Of a stretch of 5,742 nt of DNA, positions 1 through 5,010 are shown one piece after another; position 1 is the stretch's first letter, and each line of letters starts with the position of its first letter. The stretch comes from Acidobacteriota bacterium (GTDB lineage Bacteria; Acidobacteriota; Terriglobia; Acidoferrales; UBA7541): contig JAFAZL010000513.1 of NCBI GenBank assembly GCA_019239815.1, positions 1 to 5,742 on the forward strand, read 5' to 3'. The notes below the pieces were generated by a model. The model did not search any database and was not told where the DNA came from. It was given only the letters and a program-made list of their open reading frames with translations. Made by a program: the position numbers and the translations under genes.

Positions 1-207
1 CGACAGCAGGTAGTGGCAATTTTAACGGCAACTCTGCGTGAAGAAGAGAAGGCCGACGCGGAAGTACGGAAGCGGATTACCTCCCAGAAGAAAGAGATCC
101 TTGAGGGCAGCGAGGAGTGGGACGTTCTTTATCGCAAGTATTATGTGGATGAGTTGCGGCGGCTGGGTATAGCGACGGCGCCCGAAGAGCGGCGTCCGCA
201 GCACTAA
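1..207 (+). CDS. C-terminal part of a DUF507-like protein (5' end outside window)
   Basis: The frame is open from the first base of the window to the TAA at 205-207, so this is the 3' part of a longer gene. The GTG at 13 is only the first start-like codon and has no ribosome binding site that I can see. The 68 visible residues are highly charged and probably helical, with a run rich in E, K, R and D followed by EGSEEWDVLYRKYY and an ELRRLGI end. From memory, an E-G-S-x-E-W-D-x-L-Y-x-K-Y-Y segment followed by E-L-x-x-L-G is typical of the C-terminus of DUF507 family proteins, small proteins of about 90-100 residues and unknown function common in Acidobacteriota and Deltaproteobacteria-like groups. 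No function can be assigned. The coding strand matches the next gene, but 83 bp separate them, so a shared operon is uncertain. Confidence 0.65.
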   Translation, partial: RQQVVAILTATLREEEKADAEVRKRITSQKKEILEGSEEWDVLYRKYYVDELRRLGIATAPEERRPQH

Positions 208-220
208 GCGCCACCTACCA

Positions 221-248
221 TTCGCAACTTCCTGGTCCGTTTCGCAAC
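221..248. repeat. Direct repeat TTCGCAAC x2 with 20-bp period
   Basis: TTCGCAAC occurs at 221-228 and again at 241-248, so the copies are exactly 20 bp apart (8-bp repeat, 12-bp spacer). They lie 43-70 bp upstream of the ATG at 291. On the minus strand each copy reads GTTGCGAA. LytTR-type regulators are known to bind pairs of roughly 9-bp direct repeats containing GTT with a spacer of about 12-13 bp, so the geometry fits loosely, but the bases flanking GTT match the published consensus only in part. A third copy of the 8-mer occurs inside the kinase gene (2143-2150), so chance is possible. Confidence 0.35.
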
Positions 249-290
249 ATTTTGAATGAATTTAAGTTTCAGGTTTCTTAGCTTTGGCGA

Positions 291-1301
291 ATGAGAAACC
301 TATCTGCGGTACCCAGCACTTCCGTTAGACCTCGCTGTTCCGTTTCTGCCCAAACTTCAACCAACACGAGCCTCAGATCTCAGTTTGTCCGGACGGCTTT
401 GCTGTTGATGACGTCGGCATTCGTGGGGCTGGCAGGCTCCGCGATGGCAGCCGACACCGAACCGGCTGGCGGCTCGACCGCTGATCCCGCGGGATCAACA
501 CCGATCAAGGTGCCGATGACGGCGGAGCATTGGCAGACGGAGTCCGGGGCGTTCGAGAAAATCCAGGGGATGGACGCGCTTGCGATGCACGAAGGAGGCT
601 ACGCAATTGCAAAGGACGTCAGCCTGAAGGACGGCACGATTGAGTTCGATGTGCAGCCGATGGTGATGGGTACCGGGATGGTGTTTCGACGGATCGACGA
701 TAAGAATTTCGAGATGCTTTATTTTCGTCCGAACGGCAAGTGCGCGGAGAGCCCGTTTTGTTTGCAGTACGCCCCGGAGACGCACAACATTTTATTGTGG
801 GATGTTTTTCCGCAGTATCAGGTGCCGGCGCCGATTCGCGATGGAGAGTGGAACCACGTAAAGCTGGTGATTTCGGGCAAGCGGATGAACATGTACGTCA
901 ATCACAGCGCAACGCCGACGTTGAAGGTTGGGCGACTGGAAGGTGATGCCAATGACGGCTCGATCGGATTGTCGGGGCCGGGATATTTCGCGAATGTCGT
1001 CGTGTTTCCAGGTGCGACCGAGGGCTTGTCGCCGGAGGCGGAAGCCGACCCGACTGAGAAGGACGTGCATCTCGTACGCCAGTGGCAGTTATCGGCCGTG
1101 GCGGAACTTCCGGCCGAGAAGGACCCGAGCTACTCGGAGATGCCCGCGACGTCGGCGGAGTGGAAGCCGATCATGGCGGAGTTGGGCGGGCTGATCGACA
1201 TTACGCGCGAATATGGGTTGGCATATGAGCGGCCGAAGCGGTCGATGGCGTGGATCAAGACGACGATGAATTCGGACAAAGCGCAGACAATACACACATA
1301 G
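291..1301 (+). CDS. Secreted LamG/concanavalin-like domain protein, ended early by an in-frame TAG
   Basis: The 336-residue product begins with a long polar, basic N-terminus (about residues 1-34). A hydrophobic stretch (about 35-50) follows, ending in A-M-A before A-D-T, which fits signal peptidase I cleavage near residue 53. The mature part starts with a Gly/Ala/Pro-rich linker, then a segment at about residues 80-239 with the features of a laminin-G or DUF1080-like beta sandwich: a DGTIEFDV strand, GMVFRRIDDKNFEMLYFRP, a DGEWNHVKLVISG strand and a G-S-I-G-L strand. These domains bind or cleave carbohydrate; no catalytic residues can be named here. There is no clear Shine-Dalgarno before 291; the in-frame ATG at 408 would remove most of the signal peptide and is less likely. 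The frame stops at TAG 1299-1301, in the middle of what looks like a further domain (next entry). The product as written is therefore probably a truncated form of a protein of about 419 residues. Confidence 0.75.
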   Translation: MRNLSAVPSTSVRPRCSVSAQTSTNTSLRSQFVRTALLLMTSAFVGLAGSAMAADTEPAGGSTADPAGSTPIKVPMTAEHWQTESGAFEKIQGMDALAMHEGGYAIAKDVSLKDGTIEFDVQPMVMGTGMVFRRIDDKNFEMLYFRPNGKCAESPFCLQYAPETHNILLWDVFPQYQVPAPIRDGEWNHVKLVISGKRMNMYVNHSATPTLKVGRLEGDANDGSIGLSGPGYFANVVVFPGATEGLSPEAEADPTEKDVHLVRQWQLSAVAELPAEKDPSYSEMPATSAEWKPIMAELGGLIDITREYGLAYERPKRSMAWIKTTMNSDKAQTIHT

Positions 1302-1550
1302 ATCGGGTGGGTGCGGGAAGTGTGGGTGTTTGTGAACGGGAAGCAGGTTTACGCTGACAAGAATTTGTTTATACCGGCGAGCGCGCGGAAAAATCCGGAT
1401 GGGCGGCTGGCGTTGACGAATGGGGCGTTTGATTTGCCGTTGATTGCAGGAGCCAATGAGGTAGCAATTGCGGTGGCGAGCAACTTTTATGGGATTGGGG
1501 TGATCCTGCGGCCGGATTCAGTTGAGGGAGTGAAGTTCGCGGGGAAATAA
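1302..1550 (+). pseudogene. C-terminal continuation of the secreted LamG-like protein, beyond the TAG
   Basis: This is the same reading frame as the 291-1301 gene, continuing directly after the TAG and ending at TAA 1548-1550. It encodes about 82 residues, including the stretches REVWVFVNGKQVYADKNLF, LALTNGAFDLPLIAGANEVA and ASNFYGIG. The W-V-F-V-N-G-K/Q motif and the L-x-A-G-x-N-E-V motif resemble the beta-sandwich end of carbohydrate-active or LamG-containing secreted proteins, in which the chain runs from ...SDKAQT... straight into ...IGWVREVWVFVNG. The GTG at 1311 could act as a start, but it has no ribosome binding site and would give a 79-residue protein without a signal peptide. The best reading is one ancestral gene broken by a single nonsense change. 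Amber readthrough or a base-call error is also possible. Codon use is intact on both sides, so any inactivation is recent. Confidence 0.7.
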
Positions 1551-1568
1551 GTGCGAATTCAGAACGGG

Positions 1569-1614
1569 AGACGCAATCGCTGGCGACAGAAGGCCGGCGG
1601 TTGCGTCTTTGTTT
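1569..1614 (+). terminator. Intrinsic terminator after the secreted-protein gene
   Basis: The arm AGACGCAATCGC (1569-1580) pairs with GCGGTTGCGTCT (1597-1608) with a single U-G wobble. Four more pairs, TGGC (1581-1584) with GCCG (1593-1596), extend the stem to 16 bp around an 8-nt loop. The T-rich tail TTTGTTT (1608-1614) follows at once. It starts 19 bp after the TAA at 1550, which fits the end of that transcript. It lies before the kinase, so the kinase pair needs its own promoter or depends on readthrough. Confidence 0.85.
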
Positions 1615-1650
1615 GGATAGGCGAAGAATCGAGACTTGCGATCCGCGAGC

Positions 1651-1657
1651 AAGGTGG
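1651..1657 (+). promoter_or_regulatory. Ribosome binding site for the 8-codon leader ORF
   Basis: AAGGTGG differs from AAGGAGG at one base and sits 4 nt before the ATG at 1662. No comparable purine-rich site precedes the kinase ATG at 1685, where the preceding bases are GAGCATTTCTTCA. The site therefore serves the leader ORF, and through it perhaps the kinase. Confidence 0.55.
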
Positions 1658-1661
1658 GTCA

Positions 1662-1688
1662 ATGAGTGCACGAGCATTTCTTCAATGA
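1662..1688 (+). CDS. Possible 8-codon leader peptide coupled to the kinase
   Basis: ATG at 1662 opens a short frame encoding MSARAFLQ and stopping at TGA 1686-1688. The stop shares bases with the kinase ATG (1685-1687), giving the ATGA arrangement typical of translational coupling. The ORF has a better Shine-Dalgarno sequence than the kinase. This is seen directly in the sequence. That it is translated, and that ribosomes restart on the kinase, is inference. Such a short ORF can arise by chance, and the alternative is that the kinase is simply weakly initiated at 1685. Confidence 0.4.
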   Translation: MSARAFLQ

Positions 1689-2785
1689 CTGAGCAAACCG
1701 CCACAAGTTTCAAACGATGGATTTACCGCATTTTCTTTGCGGCGGCGCTGTGGACTTCGATTGGGTTTATTTTTGCGCTGCCGAATTTGGAAATGGGGCC
1801 GCGCAGGGTGGTTGTGCTTTCGGCGTTGGCGTTGTGGTGGTCCTGGGGATTGCTGGCGTTTGTAATCATTGCGGTTGATGCGCGATTGCCGTTTTCTGCG
1901 GTGCAGCTTGGCCGGCGAATCGCGGCGCATGTTTTTCTCAGCGTTGTGTTCACCTCCCTTCTCGTCTACGTGCTGGTTGCAATGCGTGCGTTGCTGGGAC
2001 TTCAACCTTGGTCGACGATGCGCGATCCGCATCTATTTGTAAATGCATTGCGCGGAATGTTTCTCTGGAGTTGGCTCATTTATTGGGTCATCGCAGGCGG
2101 GTGGCATGCATATCGGTACAACCGGAGCTATGTTTCGAGCGAGTTGCGAAGCGAGCGGCTGGAACGGCAGTTTTCGGAAGCGCGGCTGAACGTGTTGCGG
2201 ATGCAGTTAAATCCGCATTTCCTGTTTAATGCACTGAATACGATCTCGTCGCAGGTGGAACGCGATCCGCGTTTGGCACGAGCGATGATCGAGCATCTGG
2301 GGGATCTGCTGCGTTTGTCGTTGGAGTCGAAGGATAAGCAGGAAGTGCCGTTGGCGGAAGAGATGGAATTTCTGGAGCACTACGTTGCGATCCAAAAAAT
2401 TCGGTTCGGCGAGCATTTGAAGATTGAAGTTTCGGTTACGCCGGAGGCCAGGACGGCCTCGGTCCCCTCGCTGTTCTTGCAACCGTTGGTAGAGAACGCG
2501 ATACGCCACGGGGTTTCACTGCGGGCGAGCGGCGGGACGGTAGAGATTTCGGCGGCGCGTGTGGATGGACGGGTGAAGATTCGCGTGGCGGACGATGGAG
2601 TGGGGCTGCCGATGGGTTGGGACGCGGAGACGTCGGCGGGACTAGGGTTGACGGCGACGCGGGAGCGGATTGCCGGGCTTTATCCCGATGCGCGAAGCCG
2701 ATTTGAGATCCGGAATCGCGAAGGTGGTGGGACGGAAGTTGAGGTCGAAATTCCCTATCGGATGGCGGGTGGAGCGCCCTCATGA
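1685..2785 (+). CDS. LytS/YehU-type sensor histidine kinase, four membrane helices
   Basis: The 366-residue membrane kinase probably autophosphorylates on His and passes phosphate to the response regulator encoded next. Four hydrophobic segments lie at about residues 16-33, 42-64, 79-99 and 123-143. A short charged helix leads to the His_kinase domain (PF06580 type) with the block QLNPHFLFNALNT, where His178 is the expected phosphoacceptor. The ATP-binding part has the N-box LVENAIRHG (Asn271), the DDGVGL box (303-308) and the GLGL box (319-322). There is no extracytoplasmic sensing domain; the short loops suggest that the signal is sensed in or at the membrane, and the ligand cannot be predicted. 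ATG 1685 is chosen because an upstream in-frame TTG (1601) lies inside the terminator. The stop overlaps the regulator's start by 4 bp (ATGA). Expression may depend on the upstream 8-codon leader. Confidence 0.92.
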   Translation: MTEQTATSFKRWIYRIFFAAALWTSIGFIFALPNLEMGPRRVVVLSALALWWSWGLLAFVIIAVDARLPFSAVQLGRRIAAHVFLSVVFTSLLVYVLVAMRALLGLQPWSTMRDPHLFVNALRGMFLWSWLIYWVIAGGWHAYRYNRSYVSSELRSERLERQFSEARLNVLRMQLNPHFLFNALNTISSQVERDPRLARAMIEHLGDLLRLSLESKDKQEVPLAEEMEFLEHYVAIQKIRFGEHLKIEVSVTPEARTASVPSLFLQPLVENAIRHGVSLRASGGTVEISAARVDGRVKIRVADDGVGLPMGWDAETSAGLGLTATRERIAGLYPDARSRFEIRNREGGGTEVEVEIPYRMAGGAPS

Positions 2786-3567
2786 CTTCTCCAACAGTTG
2801 GGCCGATTCGCGTATTGGTTGCAGACGATGAATTGCCGGCACGACAGCGATTGTTCGATCTGCTGCACAAAGATTCGGGTGTCGGAACGATTTCGCAGGC
2901 AGAGAACGGCGCGATCGCGGTCGAGATGATTAGAACGCAGCGCCCGGACATACTTTTTCTCGATGTGCAGATGCCAGAGTTGGATGGTCTTGGAGTGATT
3001 GATGCGATCGGCGCGAACGAGATGCCGCTGACGGTTTTTGTGACGGCTTACGATGAACATGCAATCCGTGCGTTTGAGGCCAACGCACTCGACTATTTGC
3101 TGAAGCCGTTCAGCGACGAGCGGTTTGAAGCGACGATGGCGCGCATCAAAACGCGACTGAACGAGCGCGGGATGCGGGAGTTTGGGATGCACGTGCTGGA
3201 GATGGTGTCGCGCGAGCCGAGTCACGAACAGTTTCTCGACCGGCTCGTGGTGAAGGCTGCCGGGACGACGCGATTTGTGCGCGCGGCGGACATTGAGTGG
3301 ATTGAGGCGGCTGGCGTTTATGTGACGTTGCATGTTGGCGCGAAGGAAGTCCTTTATCGCGCGGCTCTGAATGATCTGGCGCGGAAGCTGGATCCGATGC
3401 GGTTTGTGCGGGTGCACCGGTCGGCGATTGTGAATATTGAGAGCGTGTCGCACTTACAGCCGATTTCGCATGGGGAGTTTGAAGTCGTGATGAAAAGCGG
3501 TACGCGGTCGAAGATCAGCCGGACGTATCGGGCTGGGTTAGAGAAGAGGTTGGGGCAGTCGCTGTAG
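2782..3567 (+). CDS. LytTR-family response regulator
   Basis: This 261-residue regulator is the partner of the kinase just upstream. The receiver domain (about residues 9-120) has the acidic pair Asp15-Asp16, the phosphoacceptor Asp61 in FLDVQMPELDG, Thr88 in VFVTAYDEHA and Lys108 in LLKPF, so all the usual catalytic positions are present. After a linker, a LytTR DNA-binding domain spans about residues 153-258. It shows the typical RLVVKAAGTTRFVRAADIEW opening, a YVTLH strand, the FVRVHRSAIVN block and the R-T-Y-R end. LytTR proteins bind direct repeats in promoters, often of cell-surface, regulatory or transport genes. The start overlaps the kinase stop (ATGA), with GGAG at 2771-2774 placed 7 nt upstream, so the two proteins are probably made in step. 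Target genes are unknown; the secreted-protein gene at 291 is one candidate. Confidence 0.94.
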   Translation: MTSPTVGPIRVLVADDELPARQRLFDLLHKDSGVGTISQAENGAIAVEMIRTQRPDILFLDVQMPELDGLGVIDAIGANEMPLTVFVTAYDEHAIRAFEANALDYLLKPFSDERFEATMARIKTRLNERGMREFGMHVLEMVSREPSHEQFLDRLVVKAAGTTRFVRAADIEWIEAAGVYVTLHVGAKEVLYRAALNDLARKLDPMRFVRVHRSAIVNIESVSHLQPISHGEFEVVMKSGTRSKISRTYRAGLEKRLGQSL

Positions 3568-3650
3568 AGGATGGCAAGCTCGGCCTCGATTGCGTTTATG
3601 CGGAGGATGAGCTGAGCCTGGGGGTGGGTGGGGCTTTCGGTGAAGGACAT
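3354..3650 (-). other. Doubtful minus-strand ORF overlapping the regulator 3' end
   Basis: From the minus-strand ATG at 3648-3650 a frame of 99 codons runs to 3354. Its first 28 or so residues lie outside the regulator gene (down to 3567) and look protein-like, including HPQAQLILRINAIEAELAIL, a possible amphipathic helix, with mostly C-ending codons. The rest is simply antisense to the regulator gene. Either this is chance, helped by the GC bias of the complementary strand, or it is the N-terminal remnant of a gene cut off when the regulator's 3' flank was rearranged. I do not recognise it. No clear ribosome binding site precedes the ATG. Confidence 0.15.
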
Positions 3651-3842
3651 GCTCAAGTAATTGCGGCATGTGGCGGATCGGCGGCTGGAGGCGCGGGGAT
3701 TGCGCCGGTGTTTGGGGCGAAGAATCCGTTCGGATTTATGGAGCTGCAAGATGTACAGGAGTTGACGAACTTTTTTGAGCGGCGCGTGTCAGCGTATCAG
3801 GTGTCGGTGAAGGGCGAGGTGGCATTTCACGACGACTTTTGA
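3624..3842 (+). CDS. Hypothetical small protein or 3' gene remnant
   Basis: A GTG at 3624 opens a 72-codon frame ending in TGA 3840-3842. The first half is Gly/Ala-rich with small residues. The second half, from the internal ATG at 3738, reads MELQDVQELTNFFERRVSA and on to a VSVKGEVAFHDDF end, with many G- or C-ending codons like the neighbouring genes. The frame is also open upstream of 3624, back into the end of the regulator gene, without a usable start, which would fit the 3' remnant of a longer gene as well as a real small gene. No Shine-Dalgarno sequence precedes 3624 or 3738. I do not recognise the family and assign no function. It has no signal peptide or membrane segment. Confidence 0.35.
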   Translation: MGGAFGEGHAQVIAACGGSAAGGAGIAPVFGAKNPFGFMELQDVQELTNFFERRVSAYQVSVKGEVAFHDDF

Positions 3843-3846
3843 GCCG

Positions 3847-3864
3847 CGCCGCACAGACGCGGCG
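3847..3864. terminator. GC hairpin between convergent genes
   Basis: CGCCGC (3847-3852) pairs perfectly with GCGGCG (3859-3864) around a 6-nt loop. The hairpin lies between the plus-strand TGA at 3842 and the minus-strand stop TAA (3866-3868). On the plus strand it is followed by ATTAGTTTGT, a weak T-rich tail. On the minus strand no T tract follows. It could terminate plus-strand transcripts and perhaps protect the 3' end of the minus-strand one. An overlapping alternative stem, GCCGCG (3843-3848) with CGCGGC (3858-3863), is also possible. Confidence 0.45.
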
Positions 3865-3865
3865 A

Positions 3866-4810
3866 TTAGTTTGTATCACCCTCTTTGAGCCATCGCAGCA
3901 CCCGCAGAGAGCGAAGTGTGTTCCAGCGGCTTGGCTCCCCGATCGTTTCGGTGAGCGGCAGTGCCAGCGACTCGGTGTAGGACTTGTCCAGTAGCCACTC
4001 GCCGTCGGGTTGGCACTTCCTTTCGATGAGTTGAATCGCTTCGGTCATGCGCGGATCGGGTTTGGTGCTCGCTGCACGGAAATAGTCGAGCGCGCGGAGA
4101 ATGTCATAGTGGTAGCGCGGCGGGAAGGCGAGCTCGAGGAATTCGGGATTGGCAATTCCGCCGGTGGAGCGACGGCGGAAAAGTGAGCGGGCGAGGAGAT
4201 ATTCTTCGGCATTCCGGCGGGCTGCGGCGATTTCTCGGGAGCTGTCGATGGCGCGTTCGTATTCGAGCAAGCCTTCTAAAACACAAATTGTGGTGTGAAA
4301 GGATGAGCATTTGCTCTCCGGGGCGTCGCAGTTCCAACCTCCGTCCGTGAGCTGTTCGCTTAGGAGGCGGCGTGCGAGTTTTTCACTCGGGCGGCCAAAA
4401 TATCCGCCGAGAGCTAAGACGCCGCCGTTGATGCAGGGTTCGACTTCTCCTTCGAAAAATGGATTACCGGTTTCCTTGACGGGGCGGAGATCCCAGTTGC
4501 CAGGGGTGCAGTCCCAACGCAGGGTTGATTCGAGGAGGGCGATCGCATTTTTGACGGCGGCGTCGGTGGGGTCGATGCCGGTCGCGCGAAGGAGCTGGAG
4601 CGTGAACAGGGTCGTCAGCCAGGTTGGAGCGCCTTCGCGACGCCAGGAGCCGTCGGATTGTTGATGGGCGAGAATAGTTGCGCCGAGGCCTTCGCGTGAA
4701 ACGCGGGTCCGTTCTGCGACGACTGCAGAGGACGGGGCATCGGTAAGATCACGCATGGCTTGCCAGCGGATGGCGGGGTCGGAAGCGAGGAGCCAATCAA
4801 TCGTGTTCAC
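3866..4810 (-). CDS. Terpenoid-cyclase/prenyltransferase-like alpha/alpha-toroid protein
   Basis: This 314-residue, probably cytoplasmic, all-helical protein resembles the squalene-cyclase-like and prenyltransferase superfamily. QW-type turns recur: QQSDGSW (50-56), EQLTDGGWNC (152-161) and QPDGEW (267-272). The conserved-looking segments CINGGVLALGGYFGRP (from Cys126) and SSFHTTICVLEGL (from Ser169) lie between helices. At 314 residues it is about half the length of a true squalene-hopene cyclase (about 630), and I see no D-x-D-D catalytic motif, so hopanoid synthesis is unlikely. The fold is clear, the substrate is not. Related short proteins are usually annotated only as hypothetical or as prenyltransferase-like. 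Cys126, Cys161, Cys168 and His172 could bind a metal, but that is speculation. The gene starts with GTG (4808-4810), has no visible Shine-Dalgarno sequence, and its start lies in an inverted repeat. It stands alone, convergent with the regulator region and divergent from the permease. Confidence 0.8.
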   Translation of the reverse strand: MNTIDWLLASDPAIRWQAMRDLTDAPSSAVVAERTRVSREGLGATILAHQQSDGSWRREGAPTWLTTLFTLQLLRATGIDPTDAAVKNAIALLESTLRWDCTPGNWDLRPVKETGNPFFEGEVEPCINGGVLALGGYFGRPSEKLARRLLSEQLTDGGWNCDAPESKCSSFHTTICVLEGLLEYERAIDSSREIAAARRNAEEYLLARSLFRRRSTGGIANPEFLELAFPPRYHYDILRALDYFRAASTKPDPRMTEAIQLIERKCQPDGEWLLDKSYTESLALPLTETIGEPSRWNTLRSLRVLRWLKEGDTN

Positions 4811-4835
4811 GATCGAAGTTTACATGGGATCGTGA
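4807..4835 (-). promoter_or_regulatory. Inverted repeat spanning the GTG start of the cyclase-like gene
   Basis: TCACGATC (4807-4814) and GATCGTGA (4828-4835) form a perfect 8-bp dyad with a 13-nt spacer. In the minus-strand transcript the second arm contains the GTG start codon. It may be an operator, or an RNA hairpin that hides the start. No ribosome binding site is visible in the loop. Confidence 0.4.
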
Positions 4836-4873
4836 CGGCGATGAATTGAATGCGATTACCGGTCGGGTAGTTT

Positions 4874-4916
4874 CTGTTGCTTAGGTGGGCCGGATCGCGT
4901 TCTAAGCCGGCAACAG
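4874..4916. repeat. Imperfect dyad in the divergent intergenic region
   Basis: CTGTTGC (4874-4880) pairs with GCAACAG (4910-4916). After a 4-nt bulge (4906-4909), TTAG (4881-4884) pairs with CTAA (4902-4905), giving 11 pairs around a 17-nt loop. No T tract follows, so it is not a standard terminator. It may be an operator or leader structure for the permease gene that begins 95 bp downstream. Confidence 0.4.
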
Positions 4917-4919
4917 AGT

Positions 4920-4954
4920 CGAGGCCTCGTACGTAGTGTCTTTGTACTATGTTG
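4920..4954. promoter_or_regulatory. Palindrome and short dyad upstream of the permease
   Basis: CGAGGCCTCG (4920-4929) is a perfect 10-bp palindrome. Directly after it, ACGTAGT (4931-4937) and ACTATGT (4946-4952) form an inverted repeat with one mismatch and an 8-nt spacer. Either could be a regulator site. TACTAT (4945-4950) is a weak -10-like match without a good -35 at 17 bp, so I do not call a promoter. Confidence 0.25.
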
Positions 4955-4998
4955 TGCATCCACTGGTGCCTCTAGAGTCTCGCGACAAGTCCCACGCC

Positions 4999-5004
4999 GG
5001 AGGA
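4999..5004 (+). promoter_or_regulatory. Ribosome binding site of the permease gene
   Basis: GGAGGA lies 6 nt before the ATG at 5011. It is the strongest Shine-Dalgarno sequence in the window and fixes the permease start. Confidence 0.85.
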
Positions 5005-5010
5005 ACGTCC

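Noticed and set aside
1601..1684. Extension of the kinase to a TTG start at 1601
   Set aside because: The TTG lies inside the 3' arm of a strong terminator and adds 28 polar residues with no ribosome binding site. ATG 1685 gives a normal family N-terminus.
1369..1713. 114-aa minus-strand ORF
   Set aside because: It crosses the terminator and overlaps coding sequence on the other strand, with low-complexity S/P/R content and no recognisable domain.
2755..3453. 232-aa minus-strand ORF
   Set aside because: It is antisense to the well-supported regulator, is rich in R and H without any domain, and is a product of GC bias.
3866..4810. Squalene-hopene cyclase (shc) call
   Set aside because: The length is half that of the family, and no D-x-D-D motif is present; only the fold similarity is supported.
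4945..4950. TACTAT as a -10 promoter element for the permease
   Set aside because: It matches only four of six consensus bases, and the sequence 17 bp upstream has no -35 similarity.
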